Below the pieces are notes generated by a model that did not search any database, was not told where the DNA came from, and worked only from the letters and a program-made list of their open reading frames with translations. A stretch of DNA of 64,000 bases from Hordeum vulgare subsp. vulgare (taxonomy: Eukaryota; Streptophyta; Magnoliopsida; Poales; Poaceae). The position numbers and the translations under genes were made by a program. Every line of letters starts with the position of its first letter. Positions within the stretch are counted from its first letter, which is position 1. Location of the stretch: the NCBI RefSeq assembly GCF_904849725.1, contig NC_058518.1, positions 218,500,741-218,564,740 of the forward strand. The letters are read 5' to 3'. Positions 24,340-34,828 of this stretch are shown here, in pieces.

Positions 24340-24508
24340 AAGAAGCCCAGGAAGACCCGGACGTTATACTAGGTATGTTCCTTGTCAACTCAACCCGACC
24401 AAGAGTTATGTTTGATTGTGGTGCTTCGCATTCTTTTTTTACCCAAAAGTTTGCGTGAGAGAGTGGTATGAAGCCTACACCCTTGGGTAGTCACATGATG
24501 GTTCAAAA
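24340..24508 (+). pseudogene. Gypsy element H protease, first part (interrupted by Angela)
   Basis: The frame reads ILGMFLVNSTRPRVMFDCGASHSF, in separate parts around 24368-24433. The aspartic protease box appears as DCGASHSF (codons 24414-24422) where the family has D-S/T-G, a TCT-to-TGT type change at the second position. A TGA follows near 24458. The frame is then cut at 24508 by the Angela insertion (target CAAAC, here read CAAAA) and resumes at 49800. Confidence 0.75.
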
Positions 24509-26261
24509 TTTTGGGGAACGTAGTAGTAATTCAAAAAAATTCCTACGTCACACCAGGATCTATCTAGCAGAAACCAGCAACAAGCAAGGGGGTAGAGCAT
24601 CTTCATACCTTTGAAGATTGCTAAGCAAAAAGCGTTACTAGAACGCGGTTGATGGAGTTGTACTCACATCGATTCAGATCGCAGAAGATTCTGATCTAAG
24701 CGCCGAACAACGGCGCCTCCGCGTTCAACACACGAGTAGCCCGGTGACGTCTCCTTCACCTTGATCGAGCATGGAGAGAGGAGGAGTTGAGGGAGAGGTT
24801 AGGAAACACGATGGCGTGGTGACGATGGAGCTATCCAGTTCTTCGGCAGGGCTTCGCCAAGCATCGCGGAGGAGGAGAAGAGGGGGAGGTAGGACTGCGC
24901 CTTGGAGAGGTGTAATTGTGTGTGCAGCCCTCTCAAAACCCTCTCCATATATAGGAGGGAGGGAGAGCTAGGGGTGGCCACCCCTTGGGAAACCCTAGGA
25001 GGTGCGGCAGCCAAGATGAAGGAGGGGGCGGCGCCCTAGGGTGGGCTTGGGGCCCAAGGCAGCCCCCACGCCTAGGGTTTGCCCCCCTTAGCCCTCTTGT
25101 ATGCCCTGGGCCCTTGGTGGTGGCGCACCAGCCCACCTAGGGGCTGGTTCCCATCCACTTTTGGCCCATGTAGCCTCCCGGGGCTGGTGGCCCCTCCCGG
25201 CGGACCCCTGGAACCCTTCCGGTGATCCCAGTACATTACTGGTGATTCCCAAAACACTTCCGGCGATAAAATCTCCACTTCCTATATATGAATCTTTACC
25301 TTCGGACCATTCCGGAGCTCCTCGTGACGTCTGGGATCTCATCCGGGACTCCGAAAAACCTTCGGTAACCACATACTATTCCCATTACAACCCTAGCATC
25401 ATCGAACCTTAAGTATGTAGACCCTATGGGTTCGGGAACCATTCAGACATGACCGAGACACCTCTCCAGTCAATAACCAATAGAGGGGTGTGGATATCCA
25501 TGTTGGTTTCCGCATGTTCCACGATGAACACATCGGATGAACCACGATGTCGGGGATTCAATCAATCCCGTATGCAATTCCCTTTGTCTACCGTTATGAT
25601 ACTTGCCCGAGATTTGATCGTCGGTATCCCTATACCTTGTTCAATCTTGTTGGTGGCAAGTATCTTTACTCGTTTCGTAACACATCATCCCGTGGCTTAC
25701 TCCTTAGTCACATTGAGCTCATTATGATGATGCATTACCGAGTGGGCTCAGAGATACCTTTCCATCACACAGAGTGACAAATCCCAGTCTCGATTTATTA
25801 CCAACCCAACAAACATTTTCAGAGATACCTGTAGTGCACCTTTATAATAACCCAGTTATGTTGTGACATTTGGTACACCCAAAGCACTCCTACGTTATCC
25901 GGGAGTTGCACAATCTCATGGTCTAAGGAAATGATACTTTGCATTAGAAAAGCTTTAGCAGATGAACAATACGGTCTAGTGCTATGCTTAGGATTGGGTC
26001 TTGTCCATCACATCATTCTCCTAATGATGTGATCCCGTTATCAATGACATCCAATGTCCATGATCAGGAAACCATGACCATTTATTGATCAACGAGCTAA
26101 CCAACTAGAGGCTCACTAGGGACACATTGTGGTCTATGTATTCACACATGTATTACGGTTTTCGGTTAATACAATTATAGCATGAATAATAGTCAATTAT
26201 CGTGAACTAGGAAATATAATAATGACCACTTTATTATTGCCTCTAGGGCATATTTCCAACA
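24509..26261 (-). repeat. 3' LTR of Angela element
   Basis: 1,753 bp; on the minus strand it starts TGTTGGAAATATGCCC at 26261 and ends CCTACTACTACGTTCCCCAAAA-like at 24509. The terminal dinucleotide is AA, not the usual CA. A TATA box lies at 24945-24955 (minus). The next bases outward are the TSD. Confidence 0.9.
24945..24955 (-). promoter_or_regulatory. TATA box of Angela 3' LTR
   Basis: CCTATATATGG on the minus strand, upstream of a GC-rich leader. The equivalent in the 5' LTR is TATATATAG-type sequence at 32062-32070. Confidence 0.6.
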
Positions 26262-26293
26262 GTCTTGCACTTTCACTAGAGTGAGTAATCTAG

Positions 26294-27845
26294 TTACATT
26301 ATGATGAATTGAACACGCATAGAGATCTGGTGTTGGTCTTGTTTTTCTTGTGGAAGAGGTTTAGTCGACGGATCTGCCACATTCAGATCTGTATGTACTT
26401 TACAAATATCTATATCTCCATCCTGGATGTACCCACGAATGGAGTTGAAGCGGCGCTTGATGTGCTTGGTCTTCTTGTGAAACATGGGCTCCTTGGCAAT
26501 GGCAATAGCACGAATGTTGCCACAAAAGAAAGTCATCGGGCCCGCCGCACTCGGAATCACTCCTAGGTCGGTGATGGACTCCATCATCCACACTCCTTCC
26601 AATGCTGCTTCCAAAGCAGCTATGTACTCCGCTTCACATGTAGATGCTGCCACGACGCTTTGCTTCCAACTGCACCAGTTGACTGCCCCGCCATTCAAAA
26701 TATACATGTATCCGGTTTGTGACTTGGAGTCATCTGGATCTGTGTTGAAGCTAGCATCAACGTAACCCTTTACGACGAGCTCTTTGGCACCTCCATAAAC
26801 GAGAAACATATCTTTAGTCCTTTTCAGGTACTTAAGGATGTTCTTAACCGTCGTCCAGTGATCCACTCCTGGATCACTTTTGTAACTCCCTACCAAACTT
26901 ATGGCAAGGTTCACATCAGGTCTGGTACACCAACATGGCATACATAATAGAGCCTATGGCTGAAGCATAGGGGACGATGCTCATCTTTTCTCTATCTTCT
27001 GCTGTGGTCGGGCGTTGAGTCGTACTTAACCTCACACCTTGTAATACAGGCAAGAACCCCTTGTTAGCTTTATCCATATTGAACTTCTTCATTATCTTCT
27101 CAAGGTATGTGCTTTGTGAAAGACCAATGAGGTGTCTCGATCTATCTCTATAGATATTGATGCCTAATATGTAAGGAGCTTCTCCAAGGTCCTTCATTGA
27201 AAAACTCTTATTCAAATAGGCCTTTATGCTTTCCAAAAGTTCTATATCATTTCCCATCAACAATATGTCATCCACATATAATATGAGAAATGCTACACAA
27301 CTCCCACTCACTTTCTTGTAAATACAGGCTTCTCCATAAGTCTGTACAAACCCAAACGCTTTGATCACCTCATCAAAGCGAATGTTCCAACTCCAAGATG
27401 CTTGCACCAGCCCATAGATGGAGCGCTGGAGCATGCATACTTTGTCAGGATTATTAGGATCGACAAAACCTTCCAGTTGTATCATATACAATTCTTCATT
27501 AAGAAAGCCATTCAGGAAAGCCATTTTGACGTCCATTTCCCAGACCTCATAATCATAAAATGCGGCAACTGCTAACATGATTCGGACCGACTTCAGCATC
27601 GCTACGGGTGAGAAGGTCTCATCGTAGACAATCCCTTGAACTTGTCGATGACCCTTAGCGACAAGTCGATACTTATAGATGGTCACATTACTATCCGCGT
27701 CAGTCTTCTTATTAAAGATCCATTTATTTTCTACTGCTCGTCGATCATCGGGCAAGTCCACCAAAGTCCATACTTTGTTCTCATACATGCATCCTATCTC
27801 GGATTTCATGGCTTCAAGCCATATGTTGGAATATGGGCCCGCCAT
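26294..27845 (-). pseudogene. Angela reverse transcriptase and RNase H, one frameshift
   Basis: RT occupies 27845-26916 (motifs ENKWIFNKK, VAKGHRQ, MDVKMAFLNG, then YVDDILLMG with both catalytic aspartates). A frameshift near 26930 moves to the frame 26941-26294, which holds the rest of the connection domain and the RNase H (YVDASFNTDPDDSKS, CEAEYIAA, KHIKRRF, TDLNVADPSTKPL). RT is unusually well kept over about 300 codons for so old an insertion. The substitutions that are visible (for example QASWSW for QASRSW) look neutral or mildly damaging. The enzyme would copy element RNA to DNA; this copy would need the frameshift bypassed and lacks an intact upstream polyprotein. Confidence 0.88.
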
Positions 27846-28043
27846 TGCTCTTCATAGTTCGAAGGTTCACTGTTGTCCAACAACATGATTTCCAAGATAG
27901 GGTTACCTTACCACTCTGGTGCGGAACGTATCCTTGTGGACCTTCGAGGTTCAGTAGCAACTTGATCTGAAGTTTCATGATCATCATCATTAACTTCTTC
28001 TCTAGCCGGTGCAGACACCTCAGAAACATTTTCTTGTGTTGCG

Positions 28044-29287
28044 CTACTCTCTAGTTCGAGAGGAGGTACGATTACCTTCAAGTTCTACTTTCCTCCTACT
28101 TACTTCTTTCGAGAGAAACTCTTTCTCTAGAAAGGTTTCATTCTTGGCAACAAAGATTTTGCCTTCGGATCTAAGATAGAAGGTATACCCAATACTTTCC
28201 TTAGGGTATCCTATGAAGACGCATTTTTCAGCTTTGGGTTCGAGCATCTCAGGTTGAAGTTTCTTCACATAAGCATCGCAGCCCCAAACTTTCAGAAACA
28301 ACAACTTAGGTTTCTTGCCAAACCAAAATTCATACGGTGTCGTCTCAACGGATTTAGACGGTGCCCTATTTAAAGTGAATATTGTAGTTTCCAATGTATA
28401 TACCCAAAATGATAGCAGTAAATCGATAAGAGACATCATAGATCACACCATATCCAATAAAGTGTGATTACGACGTTCAGACGCACCGTTACGCTGTGGT
28501 GTGCCATGCGGCATGAGTTGTGAAACAATTCCACATTTCCTTAAGTGCGTGCCAAACTCGTGACTCAAATATTCTCCTCCATGATCAGATCGTAGGAACT
28601 TTATTTTCTTGTCACGTTGATTCTCTACCTCACTCTGAAATTCCTTGAACCTTTCAAGGTTTCAAACTTGTGTTTCATTAAGTAGACATACCCATATCTG
28701 CTTAATTCATCAGTGAGGGTGAGAACATAACTCTAAGCACCATGAGCCTCAACGCTCATTGGACCGCATACATCGATATGTATTATTTCCAACAAGTTGG
28801 TTGCTCGCTCCATTGTTCCGGAGAACAGAGTCTTGGTCATCTTGCCCATGAGGCACGGTTCGCATGATTCAAAATCAAGAGACTCCAAAAGTCCATCTGT
28901 ATGGAGTTTCTTCATGCGTTTGCCACCGATATGACCAAGGCGGCAGTGCCACAAGTATGTGGGGCTATCATTATCGACCTTACATCTTTTGGTACTCACA
29001 CTATGAATATGTGTAACATCACGTTCGAGATTCATCAAGAATAAACCATTGACCAACGGGCCATGACCATAAAATATATCACTCATACAAATGAAACAAC
29101 CATTATTCTCAGATTTAAATGAGTAGCCATCTTGCATCAAGCGAGATTCCGATACAATGTTCATGCTCAAAGCTGGTACTAAATAACAACTATTAAGGTT
29201 TTTAACTAATCCTGAATGTAGATGTAGAGGTAGCGTGCCGACTGCGATCACATCGACCTTGGAACCATTCCCGACGCGCATCGTCAC
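28044..29287 (-). pseudogene. Angela gag-pre-integrase and integrase, broken
   Basis: Minus-strand 29287-28733 holds the gag-pre-integrase zinc region (LWHCRLGHIGGKRMKKL, then CEPCLMGK) and the start of the core (IIHIDVCGPM). Between 28732 and 28440 the core continues in other frames, with HGTPQRNG and a GGEYLSHEFG-like segment, so at least one frameshift lies near 28660. There is also a TGA where the family has Arg (near 28440). From 28439 the C-terminal part is open (LNRAPSKSVETTPYEFWFG, CVFIGYPKES). The integrase would insert element DNA. The reading frame here is too broken to make it. Confidence 0.82.
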
Positions 29288-29484
29288 CTCATCCTTAGCC
29301 AGCCTCCGCTTATTCCGCAGTTCCTATTTTGAGTTGCAAATGTGAGGAACATCACCAATATCAAATACCCAGGAGCTACTACATCGTCACCTCATCCTTA
29401 GCCAGCCTCCGCTTATTCCGCAGTTCCTGTTTTGTGTTGCAAATGTGAGCAACAACACCGGTATCAAATACCAGGAGCTACTAC
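29281..29484 (-). repeat. 103-bp tandem duplication in Angela protease region
   Basis: Unit 1 (29281-29383) and unit 2 (29384-29484) start identically (TCGTCACCTCATCCTTAGCC) and cover the protease active-site segment. They differ by several substitutions and one base of length. In unit 2 the D-T-G box is kept but one base is missing just before it. In unit 1 it reads D-I-G and is followed by a TAG. Neither unit supports an intact protease. Confidence 0.85.
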
Positions 29485-30401
29485 GAGCGCTGGTAAGGTA
29501 TACATCAATGACACGTATATCATATATACCTTTGACGTTGTTGGCCTTCTTATCCACTAAGTACTTGGGGCAGTTCCGCTTCCAGTGACCGGTGCCCTTG
29601 CAGTAATAGCACTCAGTCTCAGGCTTGGGTCCTTTCTTTGGCTTCTTCCCAGTAACTGGTTTACCGGGTGCGGCAACTACTTTTCCGTCCTTCTTGAAGT
29701 TATTTTTACCCTTGCCTTTCTTGTAACTGGTGGTCTTATTCACCATCAACACTTGATGTTCTTTCTTGATTTCTACCTCCGCTGATTTCAGCATTGAATA
29801 CAACTCGGGAATGGTTTTCTCCATCCCTTGCATGTTGTAGTTCATCACAAATCCCTTATAGCTAGGTGGAAGCGACTGTAGGATTCTGTTAATGACCGCA
29901 TCATCCAGAATTTCAACTCCCAGGTGAGTCAAACGGTTGTGCAACCCAAACATTCTGAGTATGTGCTCACTGACAGAACAATTCTCATCCATCTTACAAC
30001 TGAAGAACTTGTCAGAGACTTCATATCTCTTGACCAGGGCATGATCTTGAAAAACTAGTTTCAGCTCCTCGAACATCTCATATTCTCCATGTTTCTGAAA
30101 ACGCCTTTGGAGCCCCGATTCTAAACTGTAAAGCATGTCGCACTAAACTAGAGAGTAGTCATCACTCTGCGACTGCCACGCATTCCGAACATCCTGGGTT
30201 GCCACAGAAACGGGAGGGTCACCTACCAGCGCATCAAGGACGTATGCCTTCTTGGAAGCCATGAGGATGAGCTTTAAATTACGAGCCCAGTCCGCATAGT
30301 TGCTCCCATCGTCTTTCAGCTTGGTTTTCTCTAGGAACGCGTTGAAGTTGAATGGCTCATTTTCATTGGCGATTGGATCAACAATATTTGTAAATGCAAT
30401 T
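29387..30401 (-). pseudogene. Angela gag, start codon lost and one stop
   Basis: The frame opens near 30401 with an ATT where family members have ATG (AFTNIVDPIANENEPFNF follows). It meets TAG at 30143-30145 (family Gln), then is open for 249 codons. It includes the UBN2/Copia-type capsid domain (FKVW-less variant; SVSEHILRMFGLHNRL, LPPSYKGFVMNYNMQG) and an intact CCHC knuckle, CYYCKGTGHWKRNC, near 29560-29605. It ends in a frameshifted protease start at 29387. Gag coats the element RNA in particles. Confidence 0.82.
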
Positions 30402-31610
30402 TTAGACTAAGTTCATGATAATTAAGTTCATCTAATCAAATTATTTAATGAACTCCCACTCAGATAGACATCCCTCTAGTTATCCAAGTGTTACATGATC
30501 CACGTCGACTAGCCCGTGTCCGATCATCACGTGAGATGGACTAGTCATCAATGGTGAGCATCTCCATGCTGATCGTATCATCCATACGACTCATGTTCGA
30601 CCTTTCGATCTCCCGTATTTCGAGGCCATGTATGTACATGCTAGGCTCGTCGAGTCAACCTAAGTGTTTTGGGTGTGTAAATCTCGCTTACACCCGTTGT
30701 ATGCGAACGTTAGAATCTATCACACCCAATCATCACGTGGTGCTTCCGGCAACGATCCTTCACAATGGTGCACACTTAGGGGAATACTTATCTGGAAATT
30801 TGATGAGGGATCATCTTATCTTTGTTACCGTCGTTCTAAGCAATAAGATTAAAAACATGATAAACATCACATGAAATCATATAGTGACATGATATGGCCA
30901 TTGTCATCTTGCTCCTTTGGTCTCCATCATCGGGGCACGGCATGATCATCATTGTCACCGGCATGACACCAGGATCTCCATCATTGTGTCTCCATGAAGT
31001 CTTCTCGCCAACTATTACTTCTACTACTATGGCTAACGTTTAGCAATAAAGTAATGTAATCACATGGTGTTGCATCTCATACAATAAATTAAGACAACTC
31101 CTATGGCTCCTGCTGGTTGTCATACTCATTGACATGCAAGTCGTGAATCCTATTATAAGAGCATGATCAATCTCATACATCACATATTAACATCACATCA
31201 TTTTGTCCATATCACATCACATAGCATACCCTGCAAAAACAAGTTAGACGTCCTCTAATTGTTGTTGCAAGTTTTACGTGGATGATTTGCGTTTCTAGCA
31301 AGAACAGTTCTTACCTACGTGACAGACAAAACGTTGATATGCCAATGCTATCTACCCTTCATAAGGACCATCTTCATTGAATCCGATCCGACTAAAGTGG
31401 GAGAGACAGACACTCGCTAGCCACCTTATGCAACAAGTATATGTCGGTCAGTGGAACCAGTCTCACGTAAGATTACGTGTCAAGTCGGTCTGGGCCACAT
31501 CATCCCACGATGCCGCCGAATCAAATTAAGACTAGTAACGGCAAGCAATTGACAAAATCATCGCCAACAACTTTTGTGTTCTACTCGTGCATAGAATCTA
31601 CGCATAGAAC
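30402..31610 (-). other. Untranslated leader of Angela element
   Basis: About 1.2 kb between PBS and gag, with no ORF worth reporting. The content and length fit the long Angela/BARE leader, which carries packaging and dimerisation signals in studied elements. Confidence 0.7.
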
Positions 31611-31625
31611 CTGGCTCGGATGCCA
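31611..31625 (-). other. Primer-binding site of Angela element
   Basis: TGGCATCCGAGCCAG on the minus strand, one base after the 5' LTR end at 31627. It resembles the initiator tRNA-Met PBS (TGGTATCAGAGCC) as typically seen in Angela. Confidence 0.82.
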
Positions 31626-31626
31626 C

Positions 31627-32699
31627 TTTTGGGGAACGTAGTAGTAATTCAAAAAAATTCCTACGTCACACAAGGATATATCTAGGAGAAACCAGCAACG
31701 AGCAAGGGGGTAGAGCATATTCATGCCTTTGCAGATCGCTATGCGAAAGTGTTACTAGAACGCAGTTGATGGAGTCGTACTCGCAGTGATTCAGATCGCC
31801 GAAGATTCCGATCTAAGCGCCGAACAACGACGCCTCCGCATTCAACACACGTGCAGCCCGGTGATGTCTCCTTCACCTTGATACAGCAAGGAGAGAGGAG
31901 GAGTTGAGGGAGAGCTCCGGCAGCATGACGGCGTGGTGAAGGTGGAGCTATGCAGTTCTACGGCAAGGCTTCGCCAAGCACCGCGGAGGAGGAGACGAGG
32001 GAGAGGTAGGGCTACGCCTTGGAGAGGTGTAATTGTGGGTGCAGCCCTCCCAAAACCCTCTCTATATATAGGAGGGATGGAGAGAGGGGCTCGGCCACCC
32101 TAGGGAAACCCTAGGAGGTGCGGCGGCCAAGATGGAGGAGGGGGCGGCGCCCTAGGGTGGGCTTGGTGCCCAAGGTAGCCCCACGCCTAGGGTTTGCCTC
32201 CCTTAACCCTCTTGTGCGCCTTGGGCCCTTGGTGGTGGCGCACCAGCTCACCTAGAGGCTGGTTCCCATCCACTTTTGGCCCATGTAGCCTCTCGGGGCT
32301 GGTGGCCCCTCCCGGAGGACCCCCGGAACCCTTCGGGTGGTCCCGGTACATTACCGGTGATTCCCGAAATACTTCTGGCGATCAAATCTCCACTTCCTAT
32401 ATATGAATCTTTACCTTCGGACCATTCCAAAGCTCCTCGTGACGTCCAGGATCTCATCTGGGACACCAAACAACCTTCGGTAACCAAATAATATTCCCAT
32501 TACAACCCTAGCGTCATCAAACCTGAAGTGTGTAGACCCTACGGGTTCGGGAACTATGCAGACATGACAGAGACACCTCTCCGGTCGGTAACCAATAGCG
32601 GGGCCTGGATATCCATGTTGGTTCCCGCATGTTCCACGATGGTCTCATCGGATGAACCACGATGGGGGATTCAATCAATCTCGTATGCAATTCCCTTTG
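31627..32699 (-). repeat. 5' LTR of Angela element, PBS-proximal part
   Basis: Matches 24509 to about 25587 of the 3' LTR. It is cut at 32699 by Gypsy element N; the interrupted sequence CTTTG (32695-32699) is the TSD. It ends next to the PBS with CCCCAAAA, the same unusual terminus as the 3' LTR. Confidence 0.9.
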
Positions 32700-34239
32700 T
32701 GTAATGCCCCAAGTGTGTAACCTTCCCCTTTTGGAACCTTCTTATGTGGGACCACCTTGTCAATGCTATGAGAGAGTTCATGCTCATGATTTCATGTGAT
32801 GCCCCTTGTATTTATTTCTTGCATGCATGCATAACATATCATATCATGCCCATGTCTTTGTGACGATGCAATGTGGTCATATGATTTCATGTGGTGTTTG
32901 TGATCTTGTGGATATATGTGTGGTGTGGTGCAACTCTATTAGGTTGCTTGTGCTAGTAGGATCAACCATGTGAATGCTTAGGTTTCAAACAATCTTCCCC
33001 CCCTCTCTATTTCTTCTCTATGTCAAGATTCACTTCTTCCTTCCCTGTTTTAAAAATGCTCCTGATTTAGCTCTTGGTTTTGGTGTATTTGTGATGTGAG
33101 TTGCTATTTTTGAAAACATGTTTTAGAGGAGCAAATAATTACAAAACAGGTCAAAGAATTGCTGTTTTGTAAATGTTAATCTGCCCCATATATTCATTTT
33201 ACATTTTATTCAAATAGGTCATGATTTATCATGTCCAGGGGTATTTTGATTTTGTTTTTCTTCTCAGTATATTTTTGCTATGCTTATTTCCTTCTCAGTT
33301 TTCTTCCTGTAAATAGATAAGCCCAGGGTTTTCTTATCTCTTATGTGGCGCCACCTGGTGGGCTTGCTCCCTCCCTGGCGGCCCACTCTTTCCCTCTCGT
33401 GCACAGGAGCCCACTCCCGCGACCTCCTCCCTCCTCTGACGTCGTCTCTCCCCCTCTCCACCTTTTCGTCAGGATGGCCGAGAGAGAAGCTGCCGCCGTG
33501 AGGGCACAACCATCGAGGTCCCCCCTATTTTAGTGGGCGTCCGTGCCACCCATCTCCTAGGGTTCCCCCTCTCTCCCATCCACCGCCAACGCTCCATCCC
33601 ATCTCTCTTCTCCCCTCCCGGTAAGCTCTGTAGCTAGGTTAGTAGAGAGAGGAGAGAAGGCCTCGCCGGCGTCCACCCTCGTGTACACCGTCGAGCAGTG
33701 TAGCCGCGATGTCCAGGAGCTTGGAGAGACTCCACGCACCCCATTCCGGACCTCCCTTAGGCCGGGGAACGCCTACGTCGATGGTCAGGAGCTTGCCATC
33801 GCCTCGGCCATGGAGCTCTCCTTCCTCTATGTCGATCTGCAACAGGAGCGTCTTCTTCCCCTCCGGTCCGGTCCGATCCACTGTACGGCGTCTCCCCTAC
33901 CTTCCCTAGGTGAGGAACATCTCCCCTTCCTTCCTCCCTCCTTCTCCTCACCTGGATCGGCTGTAGAGCTCGCCGGAGTTCCCCTGTCAAGAACTAACTT
34001 TTGCGGTAGATGCAGATGTTGCGTTTGTCTTGTGCATGAGTAGATCTGTGTTGTTGTGGTGGTGGTGTGGTGCAGTTATGTAGGGTGGTAGTAGCAGGAG
34101 CAGCTTGTCTCCCTGGCACGGCGTAGCAGCAGTTTCAATGCACCATGTCGGCCTCCCTGTCGCCGGCGCGCATGTGTAGAGCAGGGGCAGGAGTAGTGTT
34201 AGTTTTACTAGTATTAGACCTCCCCTCTGTTAAACTCTT

Positions 34240-34325
34240 ATTTCGTACCGCAGTGGTGTGCAGCATGCGTTATACTCGAGAGGTTGTGGGTTTGATCCCA
34301 GGGAATGCACTCCCCCCTTTTTTTT
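34240..34325 (+). ncRNA. tRNA-like module 1 in 5' LTR of N
   Basis: A-box-like TACCGCAGTGG (34246-34256) and B-box GGTTTGATCCC (34289-34299), 42 bp apart, followed by a long T run (about 34318-34326) suited to Pol III termination. The D-stem GCGC/GTGC of the 3' LTR copy is partly lost here. No full cloverleaf with paired acceptor stem, so tRNA-derived rather than a tRNA gene. Confidence 0.45.
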
Positions 34326-34399
34326 GGTTTTATTTTGGTGCAATGGTTGCCGCAGCAGGACAACTTATCCTGCTAGATGCCCCTGTTCTGTCACACAAG

Positions 34400-34475
34400 G
34401 CCTCTATAGCAGAGTGGTAGGGGAGCAGTATGTGGCTCCAGAGGTACAGGGTTCGACTCCCTGCTCCTCCTTTTT
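34400..34475 (+). ncRNA. tRNA-like module 2 in 5' LTR of N
   Basis: A-box TAGCAGAGTGG (34407-34417) and B-box GGTTCGACTCC (34450-34460) both fit the consensus. The T-arm pairs (CAGGG/CCCTG). A TTTTT terminator follows at 34471. The segment that would be the 5' acceptor strand does not pair with CTCCTCC, so no functional tRNA is proposed. Confidence 0.5.
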
Positions 34476-34811
34476 ATTTTTTCCTTCGAGTTGTGCATTT
34501 ATTTCTTGTGTTGTTGCATCCTGGCTTGAGTGGTTGTTGCTGTGGTGTGCATCACACCATGAGGGTGAGTTAACTTCCCTCACAAGAGCACTATTTGCAT
34601 AATAGTTTGATGGTTGTGTGTAGTTGCCATGGTTAGGAGTTTACCTTGGGTATAAGTGTTCTAGTAGATTGATGTGCATGTGAAGATAGTGTGTGTATGT
34701 GAGATGGTGATGGGATGTGGGCTGTTTTGTTTGTTCCCTTGTGGTGTAACTAGAGAGTGTGCATGGTAGTTGTTGTTGTCATGGGGTAGTTTGTGCCTTT
34801 GGTGCAAGTGA

Positions 34812-34828
34812 GTGTGTGTGTGTGTGTG
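34812..34828 (+). repeat. GT microsatellite in 5' LTR of N
   Basis: Short (GT)n run. The equivalent run in the 3' LTR (45918-45944) is longer. Confidence 0.8.

Noticed and set aside
33264..33909. ORFs in the GC-rich section of the N LTR, repeated at 44363-45018
   Set aside because: The two LTR copies do not keep the same frames and lengths, as expected for untranslated leader DNA.
34400..34475. A functional tRNA gene
   Set aside because: A and B boxes and the T-arm are good, but the 5' acceptor strand does not pair with CTCCTCC and no convincing anticodon arm forms, so it is listed as tRNA-like only.
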